Position numbers and translations under genes: made by a program | Source of the DNA: JAUIET01 sp039111475 | GTDB taxonomy: Bacteria > Pseudomonadota > Gammaproteobacteria > Pseudomonadales > JAUIET01 | Assembly (NCBI GenBank): GCA_039111475.1 | Contig: JBCCIP010000026.1 | Location: 1-64,000, forward strand | Length of the DNA: 64,000 nt | Direction: 5' to 3' | Notes under the pieces: generated by a model | What the model was told of the DNA's origin: nothing | What the model saw: the letters and a program-made list of their open reading frames with translations, nothing else | The model's database searches: none | Shown: positions 37,142 through 45,701 of the stretch, piece by piece | Layout: every line of letters begins with the position of its first letter | Numbering within the stretch: position 1 is the first letter of the stretch

Positions 37142-37305
37142 GAGGGAGCAAGTAGCAACCAGCGAGACTGTGTGAGCGAGGGACCCAGAACACACCAACA
37201 TTAGCTCCTTTAGAGAAGCCTACAGGGAAGTATTTAAAGCTGGCCCCGCGAGCATGGCGAGTGCTTTGGGTCCGGCATGTCTCGCTAGTTGCTACTTGCT
37301 CCCTC
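37142..37305. repeat. 164-base imperfect hairpin element
   Basis: 26-base arms, 37142-37167 and 37280-37305, match in 25 of 26 positions as inverted repeats. A further inner pairing (GGGACCCA with TGGGTCC) extends the stem. It fills most of the 312-base gap 37106-37417. No transposase and no obvious target-site duplication. It may be a non-autonomous (MITE/REP-like) element or a strong terminator structure between the kinase gene and the Rieske gene. Confidence 0.85.
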
Positions 37306-37417
37306 GCCGGGCGTTGAAATGAAGCAAATGCCAACTACGTAGCCGCTAAATAATCAATCTGTAACTCAAGAAAAGTGCCAAGCTGGTCATACTTCCGAAG
37401 CCGGCGGAGGAACAGCA

Positions 37418-38512
37418 ATGACTCAACAATATGAATACGCATTTGAAGAACCAGGTAAGTTTGCTCGCGGCTGGTACGTTGTTCACTTCGCTCAGGAACT
37501 CCAGCCAGGCGACGTAAAAGCATTGCACTTCTTCAACCAGGACCTAGTTCTATTTAGAGGCAATGATGGTCAGGCCGCTGTACTGGATGCCTACTGCCCA
37601 CACCTGGGCGCACACCTGGCCGGCACCGGCAGTCGCGTTGAAGGCAATTGCATTCGCTGCCCATTTCACGGCTGGCATTTCAACTCAGAAGGCGTCTGCA
37701 CAGAGATTCCTTACGCAAAACAAATTCCCAAGCGCGCCCAGGAAGGTGCCATAAAGAGTTGGCCCTTGATCGAACAAAGCGGCTACATCGCTATCTGGTA
37801 TGACGAGTCAGGCGAAGAGCCAAACTGGGAAATGCCCGCGGTGGATGTTTGGAATCAGCCGGAGTGGGGAGACTGGGTATTTAATCGCAGCGTTATTAAG
37901 GCGCACGGACGAGAGGTCATAGAGAACATAGTCGACGTAGGGCACTTCCCCTCCGTACACGGCGGCGTCGCACGAAAATTCGATAATGTCTTCAAACCTT
38001 ACTCGGTGACACAAATCTCAGAAATTGAAAGCAGAGCCGATTGCGATCTGATTCAACCCACTGGCTTTGGGCTTGATCTGCTGGCGCTGCGCGACATTCG
38101 AGAGGAAAATCAATCAGATGCCTGGGGCGATGCAACATACCATGGCCCCGCAATTATGTATTACTTCACCGAAGTACGAAGCGAAGAAATGTCATTCCAA
38201 AGTTGGTGGCTCAACTACCACACGCCCATCAATAGCGAAGAAATTGAACTCACGTCGGGAGTTATCTGCGCAAGTCTTGACGATAAACCGCTGCCAGAAG
38301 AATTCAAGGATATGTACCCCCGCTCCGCGATTGCGGCATTTAGTCAGGATGCCGAAATCTGGCGCACCAAAGTATATAGACCTAACCCGATCTTGTGTGA
38401 TGGCGACGGTCCTATCACAAAGTTACGCAAATGGTATGAGCGATTCTATTTGCCACGGGAACAAGAGGTCTGGGATGAACCGCCCGCGCCTATTTCAAGT
38501 ATTCGAGACTAG
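37418..38512 (+). CDS. Rieske non-heme iron oxygenase, KshA-like
   Basis: 364 residues. The Rieske cluster is bound by CPH (Cys60, His62) and CPFH (Cys81, His84). The mononuclear iron site is NIVDVGHFPSVH (Asn/Asp...His...His). Together with FDNVFKPYSV this matches the single-subunit group of 3-ketosteroid 9-alpha-hydroxylase KshA and the cholesterol 7-desaturase relatives rather than two-subunit aromatic dioxygenases. Length fits (KshA about 380). GGAGG seven bases before the ATG. A KshB-type reductase is not beside it. Expected substrate: a steroid or other ring compound, to be confirmed. Confidence 0.9.
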   Translation: MTQQYEYAFEEPGKFARGWYVVHFAQELQPGDVKALHFFNQDLVLFRGNDGQAAVLDAYCPHLGAHLAGTGSRVEGNCIRCPFHGWHFNSEGVCTEIPYAKQIPKRAQEGAIKSWPLIEQSGYIAIWYDESGEEPNWEMPAVDVWNQPEWGDWVFNRSVIKAHGREVIENIVDVGHFPSVHGGVARKFDNVFKPYSVTQISEIESRADCDLIQPTGFGLDLLALRDIREENQSDAWGDATYHGPAIMYYFTEVRSEEMSFQSWWLNYHTPINSEEIELTSGVICASLDDKPLPEEFKDMYPRSAIAAFSQDAEIWRTKVYRPNPILCDGDGPITKLRKWYERFYLPREQEVWDEPPAPISSIRD

Positions 38513-38617
38513 ATTACTACCCAGTCGATTCATCCTGGCGCCATACTTTCTGTTACTGTCCAGTACCATCAGTGATAGAGTGGTGTGGGAGACACACACT
38601 GGTTTTCGAATGCGTTG

Positions 38618-39199
38618 ATGGCCTATAAGAAATTACTAACTGATATTCGCCAGTGCACTATTTGCAAGCCAGCGCTAGAACACGGTGTTCGGCCGGTTCT
38701 GCAGTTTCATCCGTCCGCAAAAATTCTGATTGCCGGCCAGGCGCCCGGTCGCAAGGTTCACGACACAGGTGTGCCGTTTGATGATGCCAGTGGCAAGCGC
38801 CTGCGTGAATGGCTGGGAATTGATGAAGCCGTTTTTTACGACGAGCGGAAAGTTGCTATTCTACCCATGGGGTTTTGTTACCCAGGTACAGGCAAGTCAG
38901 GCGACCTGCCGCCGAGAAAAGAGTGTGCTGAAGCATGGAGAACTTCATTGATGCAGCGTTTCGACCACCTGCATTTAACTCTGGTGATAGGCCACTACGC
39001 CATGGCGTGGCATATGCCTTCAGCGAAAGGGTCGTTGACAGACATTGTTGCCGACTGGCAGCGGCATTTGCCTGAGCTGTTGCCTTTGCCCCACCCAAGC
39101 CCACGCAACAATATTTGGCTGAAGAAAAACGCCTGGTTTGTCGAGAAAACCATTCCAGCGTTGCAATCTCAGGTACGGGCCGCGCTAAGCGATGACTGA
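38618..39199 (+). CDS. Uracil-DNA glycosylase superfamily protein
   Basis: 193 residues from the ATG at 38618. Motif 1 is IAGQAPGRKVHDTGVPF, then LPMGFCYPGTGKSGDLPPR, and the final motif LPHPSPRNNIWL. Begins with CTIC, part of a possible iron-sulfur cluster as in family 4/5 enzymes, but only this pair is clear. It probably acts in base-excision repair, though this subfamily has little biochemical data. It overlaps the AraC-type regulator gene by eight bases. Confidence 0.85.
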   Translation: MAYKKLLTDIRQCTICKPALEHGVRPVLQFHPSAKILIAGQAPGRKVHDTGVPFDDASGKRLREWLGIDEAVFYDERKVAILPMGFCYPGTGKSGDLPPRKECAEAWRTSLMQRFDHLHLTLVIGHYAMAWHMPSAKGSLTDIVADWQRHLPELLPLPHPSPRNNIWLKKNAWFVEKTIPALQSQVRAALSDD

Positions 39200-40262
39200 T
39201 GTAGAGCTGGCTGACCTCATTGTACGAATTCTGGTTTTTGGACAGCATTCCATAGTGATTGCCGCCGTTTTGCTGGCGATGCGAAGCCGCTTTGGGACGT
39301 GGTTGATTGTTCTGAGCCTGGGCTTGTTGGCGTATATGACGGTCTCGTCGCCGCCACTGGTTGACTGGTTTCCCGCGATTTATTCGCCTGCGTATCTGCT
39401 GGCCTTGTCAATGCCGTGTTTGTTTTGGTTTTTCATCAAAGAAGGCTTTGAGTTGCAACTCAATAGCCTATGGGTTTGGGCAAGTTGGTTGCTGCTTATG
39501 CTGCCCAATTGGGTGTTGTTTGTTTTCTTCACCGGTCAGCGGTTAGACATTCAATTGGTGCTGCGCGACCTCAAACAGTTAGCCGGTATTGTCATAGTGG
39601 CGCACGCTCTTTTCCACTTAATCAAAGGGTATAACGACGACCTTATAGAAAAGCGTCGCCTGTTACGAAAAATGTTGGGTATCTGTACCGGGCTCACCAT
39701 TCTGGGGGTTATGGCTGTGGAGTTTGTACTGGACTTTGAAACCCAGACAGCGGGTCTTAATTTACTTGCTAGCAGCACTATCGCGATACTTACTTTTGTA
39801 TTCGCGCCACCCATACTGATGTTTGGCCGAGAAGTGTTCGCGGTTTCCGCACAGGCGAACGATTGCTCCGCTGAGACAAGGTCAGAATCGGTGAAATCTC
39901 AGGCGCAGCAACTTCTGCATGCCAAGCTAAATGCGTTGATGGAAGAGGGCGCTTACCGCGACTCAGAGCTAACCATTGGTGCTCTTGCCGAAAGAATCCC
40001 CTTGCCTGAGCACCAGTTACGCAAGTTGATTAATTCTGAATTGGGTTATCGGAACTTCAGTGCTTTTGTACAAACCTATCGAATTGCCGAGGTATGTCAG
40101 AATTTGCAAAACCCCGACAAAGCCAGAATACCGATTCTCACCCTTGCGCTGGATGCTGGCTTTGGTTCGCTTGGCCCGTTCAACCGGGCTTTCAAAAGCA
40201 TCACCGGTGTGACCCCCACCGAATATCGCGACAATCCACTTATTGATAGTGAAAAACCCTGA
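39192..40262 (+). CDS. AraC family regulator with membrane-embedded N-terminus
   Basis: 356 residues. The first ~220 residues contain about six hydrophobic helices (VFGQHSIVIAAVLLA, WLIVLSLGLLAYM, LLALSMPCLFWFF and others), so the sensor is in the inner membrane. The C-terminal 100 residues are an AraC/XylS double helix-turn-helix: LTIGALAERIPLPEHQLRKL, NFSAFVQTYRIAEV, ILTLALDAGFGSLGPFNRAF and ITGVTPTEYR. It overlaps the UDG gene by eight bases and lies 96 bases before the desaturase-like gene. The 13-base direct repeats at 40267-40299 fit it as a target. Probably senses a membrane lipid or hydrophobic compound; this is inference. Confidence 0.9.
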   Translation: MTDVELADLIVRILVFGQHSIVIAAVLLAMRSRFGTWLIVLSLGLLAYMTVSSPPLVDWFPAIYSPAYLLALSMPCLFWFFIKEGFELQLNSLWVWASWLLLMLPNWVLFVFFTGQRLDIQLVLRDLKQLAGIVIVAHALFHLIKGYNDDLIEKRRLLRKMLGICTGLTILGVMAVEFVLDFETQTAGLNLLASSTIAILTFVFAPPILMFGREVFAVSAQANDCSAETRSESVKSQAQQLLHAKLNALMEEGAYRDSELTIGALAERIPLPEHQLRKLINSELGYRNFSAFVQTYRIAEVCQNLQNPDKARIPILTLALDAGFGSLGPFNRAFKSITGVTPTEYRDNPLIDSEKP

Positions 40263-40266
40263 TCCA

Positions 40267-40299
40267 TTCCGAAACTGACCACGTTTTTCCGAATCTGAC
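40267..40299 (+). promoter_or_regulatory. Direct repeat TTCCGAA-N-CTGAC twice, AraC-type operator candidate
   Basis: TTCCGAAACTGAC (40267-40279) and TTCCGAATCTGAC (40287-40299) differ at one position and start 20 bases apart, about two helical turns. Paired direct repeats at that spacing are what AraC-family regulators bind. The site lies five bases after the regulator's stop and 60 bases before the desaturase start; the second repeat overlaps a possible -35 (CTGACA). Confidence 0.6.
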
Positions 40300-40358
40300 A
40301 GGAGTTTGCGGGCACTGCCATTAAAACTGGGTACTTCATTGACTGACGCGTTGTCGTT

Positions 40359-41615
40359 TTGGAGTTCCACATGGATTTATCGTTCATAGTCGAGTTGCTT
40401 GCCGTCTGGGCATTCATATTTGTAGAAGACTTGTTGCGCTATTTTTTGGCCGCCGGTTTGCTGGCCTATTTGTTGTACACATTCAGTGAATGGGCGGACC
40501 GCCGGCGAATACAGAAAGGTCTGGCCAATAATGAAGATCGAAGGCGGGAAATTCGCCATTCTACTCTGACAATATTTATCTTCTCGCTGACTGGCTTGAG
40601 CATTTATGGTTTGAGCAAACTGGGACTTTTAACCCTGAACAGTGAATACACAATAGCAACATTGGTTGTAGAAGCCATTCTGATTATAGTTGCCCACGAT
40701 GCGTATTTTTACTGGATGCATAGGGGTTTGCACGCCAGTCGCCGACTCATGCGTGTGCACGTTTTGCACCACCGATCCAAAACACCTGGACCCTGGGCGG
40801 CGTACTCTTTTTCAGCTGGTGAGGCGGTATTGGAGGCCGTGTTTCTACCGATCTATGCGTTACTCATGCCCATGCATGGCATCACAGCTTTTATTTTCAC
40901 CAGTCACATGATCATCCGCAATGTTCTGGGGCACGCCGGGGTAGAAATGTATCCGCTCTGGTGGACCCGGCACCCGCTTTCGCGCTGGATAACGTCAACA
41001 ACACACCATGATCTTCACCACGCAGAATTCAAACATAATTTCGGTTTGTACTTCACTTGGTGGGACCGTTGGATGGGCACGGAGCATCCACGCTATCTAG
41101 AAGAATTTGATCGTGCCCACCGCGTTAGCAAGCCTGAATTAACTGGCGCTGGATCTCGCAATGTCGCGTTATTGGTTTTGGCTATCGGTTTCGGCCTGCT
41201 ATTGCCGACGTCAAAAGCGCTGGCCGGTGACGACGAATTAAAGGGTTGCTGGGAAAACAGCTCGCGCTCAATGAAAGTGGAGTTTGCAAACTGTGGCAAA
41301 GGCTACTGCGGCGTACTAAAACACTTCGCAGGCCATATCATTGATGGCAAGCATGCCCTGAAAGACGTTCGCAACAAGCGGCGCCGGATGCGCGATCGCC
41401 CGTTACTTGGCATTAACCTTGCTCATTTGGCGTCCAGACGCGCAAACAGCCTGTGGATGGGCACGGTTTACCGACCTGATATTGGCAAACTACAGAAGGC
41501 ACGATTCAAAGTGCTGGATTCTGGCCGCCTTAAGATCAGGGCCTGTTCCGGGCATATTTGCGATTCTTTGTATTGGTATAAGGTCGATTTTGAGCTGTGT
41601 GCCGGGAGTCTCTGA
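40359..41615 (+). CDS. Sterol desaturase/fatty acid hydroxylase fused to a DUF2147 domain
   Basis: 418 residues. Residues 1-270 are an integral-membrane fatty-acid-hydroxylase domain with the histidine motifs HRGLH, HVLHH and HHDLHH, which bind the di-iron centre. After a further membrane segment (LLVLAIGFGLLLPTSKALA, about 270-288) the C-terminal 130 residues, GCWENSSRSMKVEFANCG ... YCGVL, resemble the periplasmic DUF2147 domain. The hydrophobic segment ending in ALA looks like a former signal peptide, as if a separate DUF2147 gene had become fused. Likely oxidises a membrane lipid; substrate unknown. Follows the AraC-type operator. Confidence 0.85.
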   Translation: MEFHMDLSFIVELLAVWAFIFVEDLLRYFLAAGLLAYLLYTFSEWADRRRIQKGLANNEDRRREIRHSTLTIFIFSLTGLSIYGLSKLGLLTLNSEYTIATLVVEAILIIVAHDAYFYWMHRGLHASRRLMRVHVLHHRSKTPGPWAAYSFSAGEAVLEAVFLPIYALLMPMHGITAFIFTSHMIIRNVLGHAGVEMYPLWWTRHPLSRWITSTTHHDLHHAEFKHNFGLYFTWWDRWMGTEHPRYLEEFDRAHRVSKPELTGAGSRNVALLVLAIGFGLLLPTSKALAGDDELKGCWENSSRSMKVEFANCGKGYCGVLKHFAGHIIDGKHALKDVRNKRRRMRDRPLLGINLAHLASRRANSLWMGTVYRPDIGKLQKARFKVLDSGRLKIRACSGHICDSLYWYKVDFELCAGSL

Positions 41616-41682
41616 ATCGGTATTACGCACGTAATAGGAGCCCGCCCGGGCAAGCGCCTCATCCATTGACTACACTGAGTGG

Positions 41683-43881
41683 ATGCAAAGAGTCCTAAAT
41701 GTAGCCAACCGACTACCAGTCACCATTGGATCCACGATTAAGAAGTCTTCAGGCGGTTTGGTTGCTGCCTTGGAAGGGGTATCCAATAATCATTTCGAAT
41801 TGCAATCCATCGGTTGGCCCGGACCGGTGGAAGACCCTGCCAGCCTAGGTGAGTTAAAACAAACACTGGAGTCTGAGTATGGCTGTATACCCGTGTTCTT
41901 GCCTGATCAGTTGATACAGGGCTATTACCACGGTTTATCGAATTCCAGCTTATGGCCGCTGTTGCATTACAACCGGGCGTATATGAATTATTCTGACTCG
42001 GATTGGGCGGCCTATTCTGAGGTGAATGAGATTTTCGCTGAGGCCATTCTAGACATCGCAACCGATGACGATATTGTCTGGGTGCACGATTACCATCTGT
42101 TTTTGTTGCCCAGTTTGCTTCGCCAGGCGAAGCCGCACCTAAGAATTGGTTTTTTTCTGCACACTCCGTTTCCTTCTTCAGAAGTGATTCGCTGCCATCC
42201 TCAACGCGAAGCGCTGATTCGTGGCGTGCTGGGTGCCGACCTGATCGGATTTCATACCTTTGGCTATCTCAGACATTTCCGAAGTTCAGCGCTGCAATTG
42301 CTGGGTTTGGAGTCTGATATGACCGAGATTCAGATGGGTAACCACACCGCGTCGCTGGGTATCTTTCCGATCGGTATCAATTCAGGCAGTTTCGAAAACG
42401 AACTCTGTAGCATTGATTACAAGAACACCCTGGAAGCTTTTGAGAAAAACTGGGCAGGCAAACGTTTGGTGCTTAGCGTTGAGCGACTGGATTACAGCAA
42501 AGGCTTATTGAGGCGACTCTCTGCAATAGAAACGTTTCTTGCGGGCACGCAAAATCGTGACGACATAGTATTCGTGTTTGTCAGTGTTCCTACCCGAGGT
42601 GAGGTGAAAGAGTATCAACTTCTTCGCGAGCGAATCGAGCGCGAAGTGGGAAGGATTAATGGTTTGTACGCCAGTGTGCAAAACAGCCCAATCCATTTTA
42701 TTCATCAATCTATACCGTTTACCGAGTTATGCGCACTTTATTCCATGGCCGACGTTGGTTTGGTAACCCCTCTGGTTGATGGCATGAACCTGGTGGCAAA
42801 AGAATACCTGGCGTGCCAGGATGACGCTGACCCCGGCGTATTGGTGCTCAGCGAATTCGCGGGAGCGGCGCAAGAACTGGTTAACGCCATCATTGTGAAT
42901 CCGTACAATAAGGTGGAAGTAGCCAACGCCATTGATCAAGCCTTGAACATGGAACTTCAAGAGCGACAGGAGCGCATGGGCTACATGAAGTCCAGAGTCA
43001 TGCAATACAACGCTGATTACTGGGCGCGATCCTTCATCGACGAATTGATGCAAAGCAATCAACTGCATAACAAGCCGCGTGACCTGCTCGACGATGAGCA
43101 GATGATAACCGAGGCATTAATCAATCATGACAATGTGGCCTTCTTTCTGGACTACGACGGCACCTTACGGGAATTTGAAGACAAGCCGGATGATGCGTTT
43201 CCAACCGAAGAACTGCATGCTCTGTTACAGCAGCTGAATGGCTCGTCAATCGATGTATACATTATCAGTGGCCGTTCGGGAGAAACCCTGCACCAATGGC
43301 TGGGCGATTACGATTTCACTTTGATCGCTGAGCACGGTAATCGCTACCTGGCGCCTGGTTCAGATGAATGGGTATCGTTAAACCCCGACAATGATTTTTC
43401 CTGGAAAGAAGCAGTGCTGGAAGTATTTAGTCTCTATGAAGGGTCTACCCCAGGTAGCAGCATTGAAGAAAAACAATCCTCTGTTGTGTGGCATTATCGA
43501 TTGTCCGACCCAGTGTACGGCGGTTGGAAGGCCAACCAGCTATTGAGTGATATGTATTCTATGCTGGGTAACCTGCCGGTTGAAATTCATCACGGCAAGC
43601 GCATTGTAGAAGCCAGTTCAATGCACGTAAACAAAGGCCGTGCGGTAGAACATTTCGTCAAGTGTAAAAACTACGATGCCGTATTGTGTGCAGGTGACGA
43701 TCAAACCGATGAGGCAATGTTTCGGATCTCAAGAGACAACACCGTAACAATCAAAGTGGGCGAGGGTGATACACAGGCGGCAAACAGAGTGCCAGATGTT
43801 GGTCAGTTTCATATGCTGTTGCTGCGCTTAACCAAACTGATAAAAAAAAAGCATGAGTCGAAAAAGGCAGCCGAACTGTGA
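41683..43881 (+). CDS. otsAB: Bifunctional trehalose-6-phosphate synthase/phosphatase
   Basis: 732 residues. Residues 1-470 are OtsA: NRLPVT, then SGGLVAAL, WVHDYHL, GFFLHTPFPSSE and the ERLDYSKG substrate segment; DGMNLVAKEY marks the nucleotide-sugar site. Residues 480-732 are OtsB, a HAD phosphatase with FFLDYDGTL (motif 1 Asp), ISGRSG and GDDQTDEAMF. It makes trehalose from UDP-glucose and glucose-6-phosphate in one polypeptide in the cytoplasm. Four-base overlap with the following GH15 gene indicates coupling. Osmotic or desiccation protection is the usual role. Confidence 0.95.
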   Translation: MQRVLNVANRLPVTIGSTIKKSSGGLVAALEGVSNNHFELQSIGWPGPVEDPASLGELKQTLESEYGCIPVFLPDQLIQGYYHGLSNSSLWPLLHYNRAYMNYSDSDWAAYSEVNEIFAEAILDIATDDDIVWVHDYHLFLLPSLLRQAKPHLRIGFFLHTPFPSSEVIRCHPQREALIRGVLGADLIGFHTFGYLRHFRSSALQLLGLESDMTEIQMGNHTASLGIFPIGINSGSFENELCSIDYKNTLEAFEKNWAGKRLVLSVERLDYSKGLLRRLSAIETFLAGTQNRDDIVFVFVSVPTRGEVKEYQLLRERIEREVGRINGLYASVQNSPIHFIHQSIPFTELCALYSMADVGLVTPLVDGMNLVAKEYLACQDDADPGVLVLSEFAGAAQELVNAIIVNPYNKVEVANAIDQALNMELQERQERMGYMKSRVMQYNADYWARSFIDELMQSNQLHNKPRDLLDDEQMITEALINHDNVAFFLDYDGTLREFEDKPDDAFPTEELHALLQQLNGSSIDVYIISGRSGETLHQWLGDYDFTLIAEHGNRYLAPGSDEWVSLNPDNDFSWKEAVLEVFSLYEGSTPGSSIEEKQSSVVWHYRLSDPVYGGWKANQLLSDMYSMLGNLPVEIHHGKRIVEASSMHVNKGRAVEHFVKCKNYDAVLCAGDDQTDEAMFRISRDNTVTIKVGEGDTQAANRVPDVGQFHMLLLRLTKLIKKKHESKKAAEL

Positions 43882-45662
43882 ACAGCAAGAAAGCCGCCAC
43901 ATCGAATATGAATTGGGGCGTTATAGGTAACGGCCAAAGTGCGGCGTTAATCTCTGAAAAAGGCAGTATTGACTGGTGTTGTTTGCCTGCGTTTGATTCG
44001 CCTTCAGTATTTGCAAAACTGCTGGATAAGAATATAGGTGGTCATTTTGGTCTGCGCTTGAAAGGTCGTAAGACAACTACTAGCCAGCAATACATTCCGC
44101 AAACCAATATTCTTCGTACCGTGTTTGATAACGGCACCGATGCTCTGGAAGTGTTGGACTTTATGCCGCGTTATAGAACCAGTTATGAATACATATGCCC
44201 GCCAGATATAGTGCGCTATCTTCGCCCGTTGCGGGGTAAGCCCGTTATTGTCTGTGATTATCAGCCGAAGCTAGGTTACGCCAAAGGGGTAACCGAGACG
44301 ATCGAACATAATGAGTACTTAAAAAGCGCCTGCGCAAAGCCGAACTATGAGTCAATCTATTTATATTCGAATTTGTCTCTGTCTGCGATAGCAAATGGAA
44401 AATCAATTGGCGTCGAAGACGAGGCTTATCTGTGGCTTAGTTACAACGAGAAAATTGATCAGCCCTGCCTGGAGTTAACGCGCTTGCAGTTTGAGCGCAC
44501 CAAAGTGTACTGGATGGACTGGGTAGACCAGACGGTAGAGTTCGCGCGCTGGAACGACACCATAGAGCGCAGCATGCTAGTTCTTAAATTGTTGGCGTAT
44601 CAAAACACTGGCGCGGTACTGGCGGCAATTACCACCAGCCTGCCAGAAGACATTGGCAGCGTTCGAAATTGGGATTACCGTTTTTGCTGGTTGCGTGATG
44701 CTTCAATGGTGGTCAAGATATTCACTCAACTTGGTCACTATCGAGTGGCCAGTCGCTACCTGAATTTCTTGCTCGACGTTATTCCATATAAAGATGAAAA
44801 CGTACAAATCATGTACGGTATTGGCCGGCAAAAGCAGCTAAAAGAATTTGAGCTGCCGTGGTTATCTGGCTATGAAGATTCCGCGCCAGTTCGTATTGGC
44901 AATGCCGCTTATAAGCAAAAGCAACACGATATCTACGGGTTTGTGCTCGACACTATCTATCAGCGCGTGGCGGACCATCCTGGCTCAGTAGACAATCCTG
45001 AAGGCCTTTGGACAATGGTGCGTACAATGGTGCGACACGTGGAACGGCAATGGCGCAAACCCGATGCCGGCATCTGGGAAATTCGGGGCGAAAAGAAACA
45101 CTTTGTTTTCTCCAAGGTGCTGTGTTGGGTAGCGGTAGACCGCGCCATACGAATCGCTGAGTTGTTTAACAAGCAATCGTATGTTGAAAAATGGGCGCCC
45201 CTGCGCGATGAAATTTTCAGGCAAGTGATGGCTAAGGGGTATAACCCTGACATAGAAGCATTCTCACAAAGCTATGGTGATGAGTATATGGATGCTTCCA
45301 ATCTGCTGATGGAGCATTACGGTATGATCAGTGCGGATGACCCACGCTATGTGAATACAGTAAATCGTTGCTTTGATGAGCTGTGCGAAAACGGCTTGAT
45401 GTTTCGGTATCGAAACACCGACGATTTCGGTGAACCACATTCAGCGTTCACAGTGTGTACTTTCTGGATGATCAAAAGCCTGCATCGAATTGGCCGCACA
45501 GAACTAGCAGCCGACATGTTCGAGAGCGTTGTTCAGTCCTGTAATCATGTGGGGTTGCTCAGCGAAGATATGGATTTTGAAAGTAGACGCTTGCTTGGCA
45601 ATTTTCCGCAGGGCTATAGCCATCTTGCTCTCATTGACACTGCCATCGCTTTGAGCGAGTAG
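43878..45662 (+). CDS. Glycoside hydrolase family 15 protein (glucoamylase/trehalase-like)
   Basis: 594 residues, starting at GTG 43878 and overlapping the otsAB stop. Begins NWGVIGNGQSAALISEKGSIDWCCLPAFDSPSVF, a bacterial GH15 lead-in, then RNWDYRFCWLRDAS and the (alpha/alpha)6-barrel ending FGEPHSAFTVCTFWMI. No signal peptide, so cytoplasmic. GH15 members of this layout act as glucoamylase or trehalase. Next to trehalose synthesis, trehalose breakdown or use of a related glucan is likely; which one cannot be told from sequence alone. Confidence 0.9.
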   Translation: MNSKKAATSNMNWGVIGNGQSAALISEKGSIDWCCLPAFDSPSVFAKLLDKNIGGHFGLRLKGRKTTTSQQYIPQTNILRTVFDNGTDALEVLDFMPRYRTSYEYICPPDIVRYLRPLRGKPVIVCDYQPKLGYAKGVTETIEHNEYLKSACAKPNYESIYLYSNLSLSAIANGKSIGVEDEAYLWLSYNEKIDQPCLELTRLQFERTKVYWMDWVDQTVEFARWNDTIERSMLVLKLLAYQNTGAVLAAITTSLPEDIGSVRNWDYRFCWLRDASMVVKIFTQLGHYRVASRYLNFLLDVIPYKDENVQIMYGIGRQKQLKEFELPWLSGYEDSAPVRIGNAAYKQKQHDIYGFVLDTIYQRVADHPGSVDNPEGLWTMVRTMVRHVERQWRKPDAGIWEIRGEKKHFVFSKVLCWVAVDRAIRIAELFNKQSYVEKWAPLRDEIFRQVMAKGYNPDIEAFSQSYGDEYMDASNLLMEHYGMISADDPRYVNTVNRCFDELCENGLMFRYRNTDDFGEPHSAFTVCTFWMIKSLHRIGRTELAADMFESVVQSCNHVGLLSEDMDFESRRLLGNFPQGYSHLALIDTAIALSE

Positions 45663-45701
45663 ACGCTTCGAAACCAGGTCCGAACCGCTATTACCGGACG
45701 G

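Noticed and set aside
37106..37417. Possible transposon in the gap
   Set aside because: There is no transposase or flanking duplication; only the hairpin is supported.
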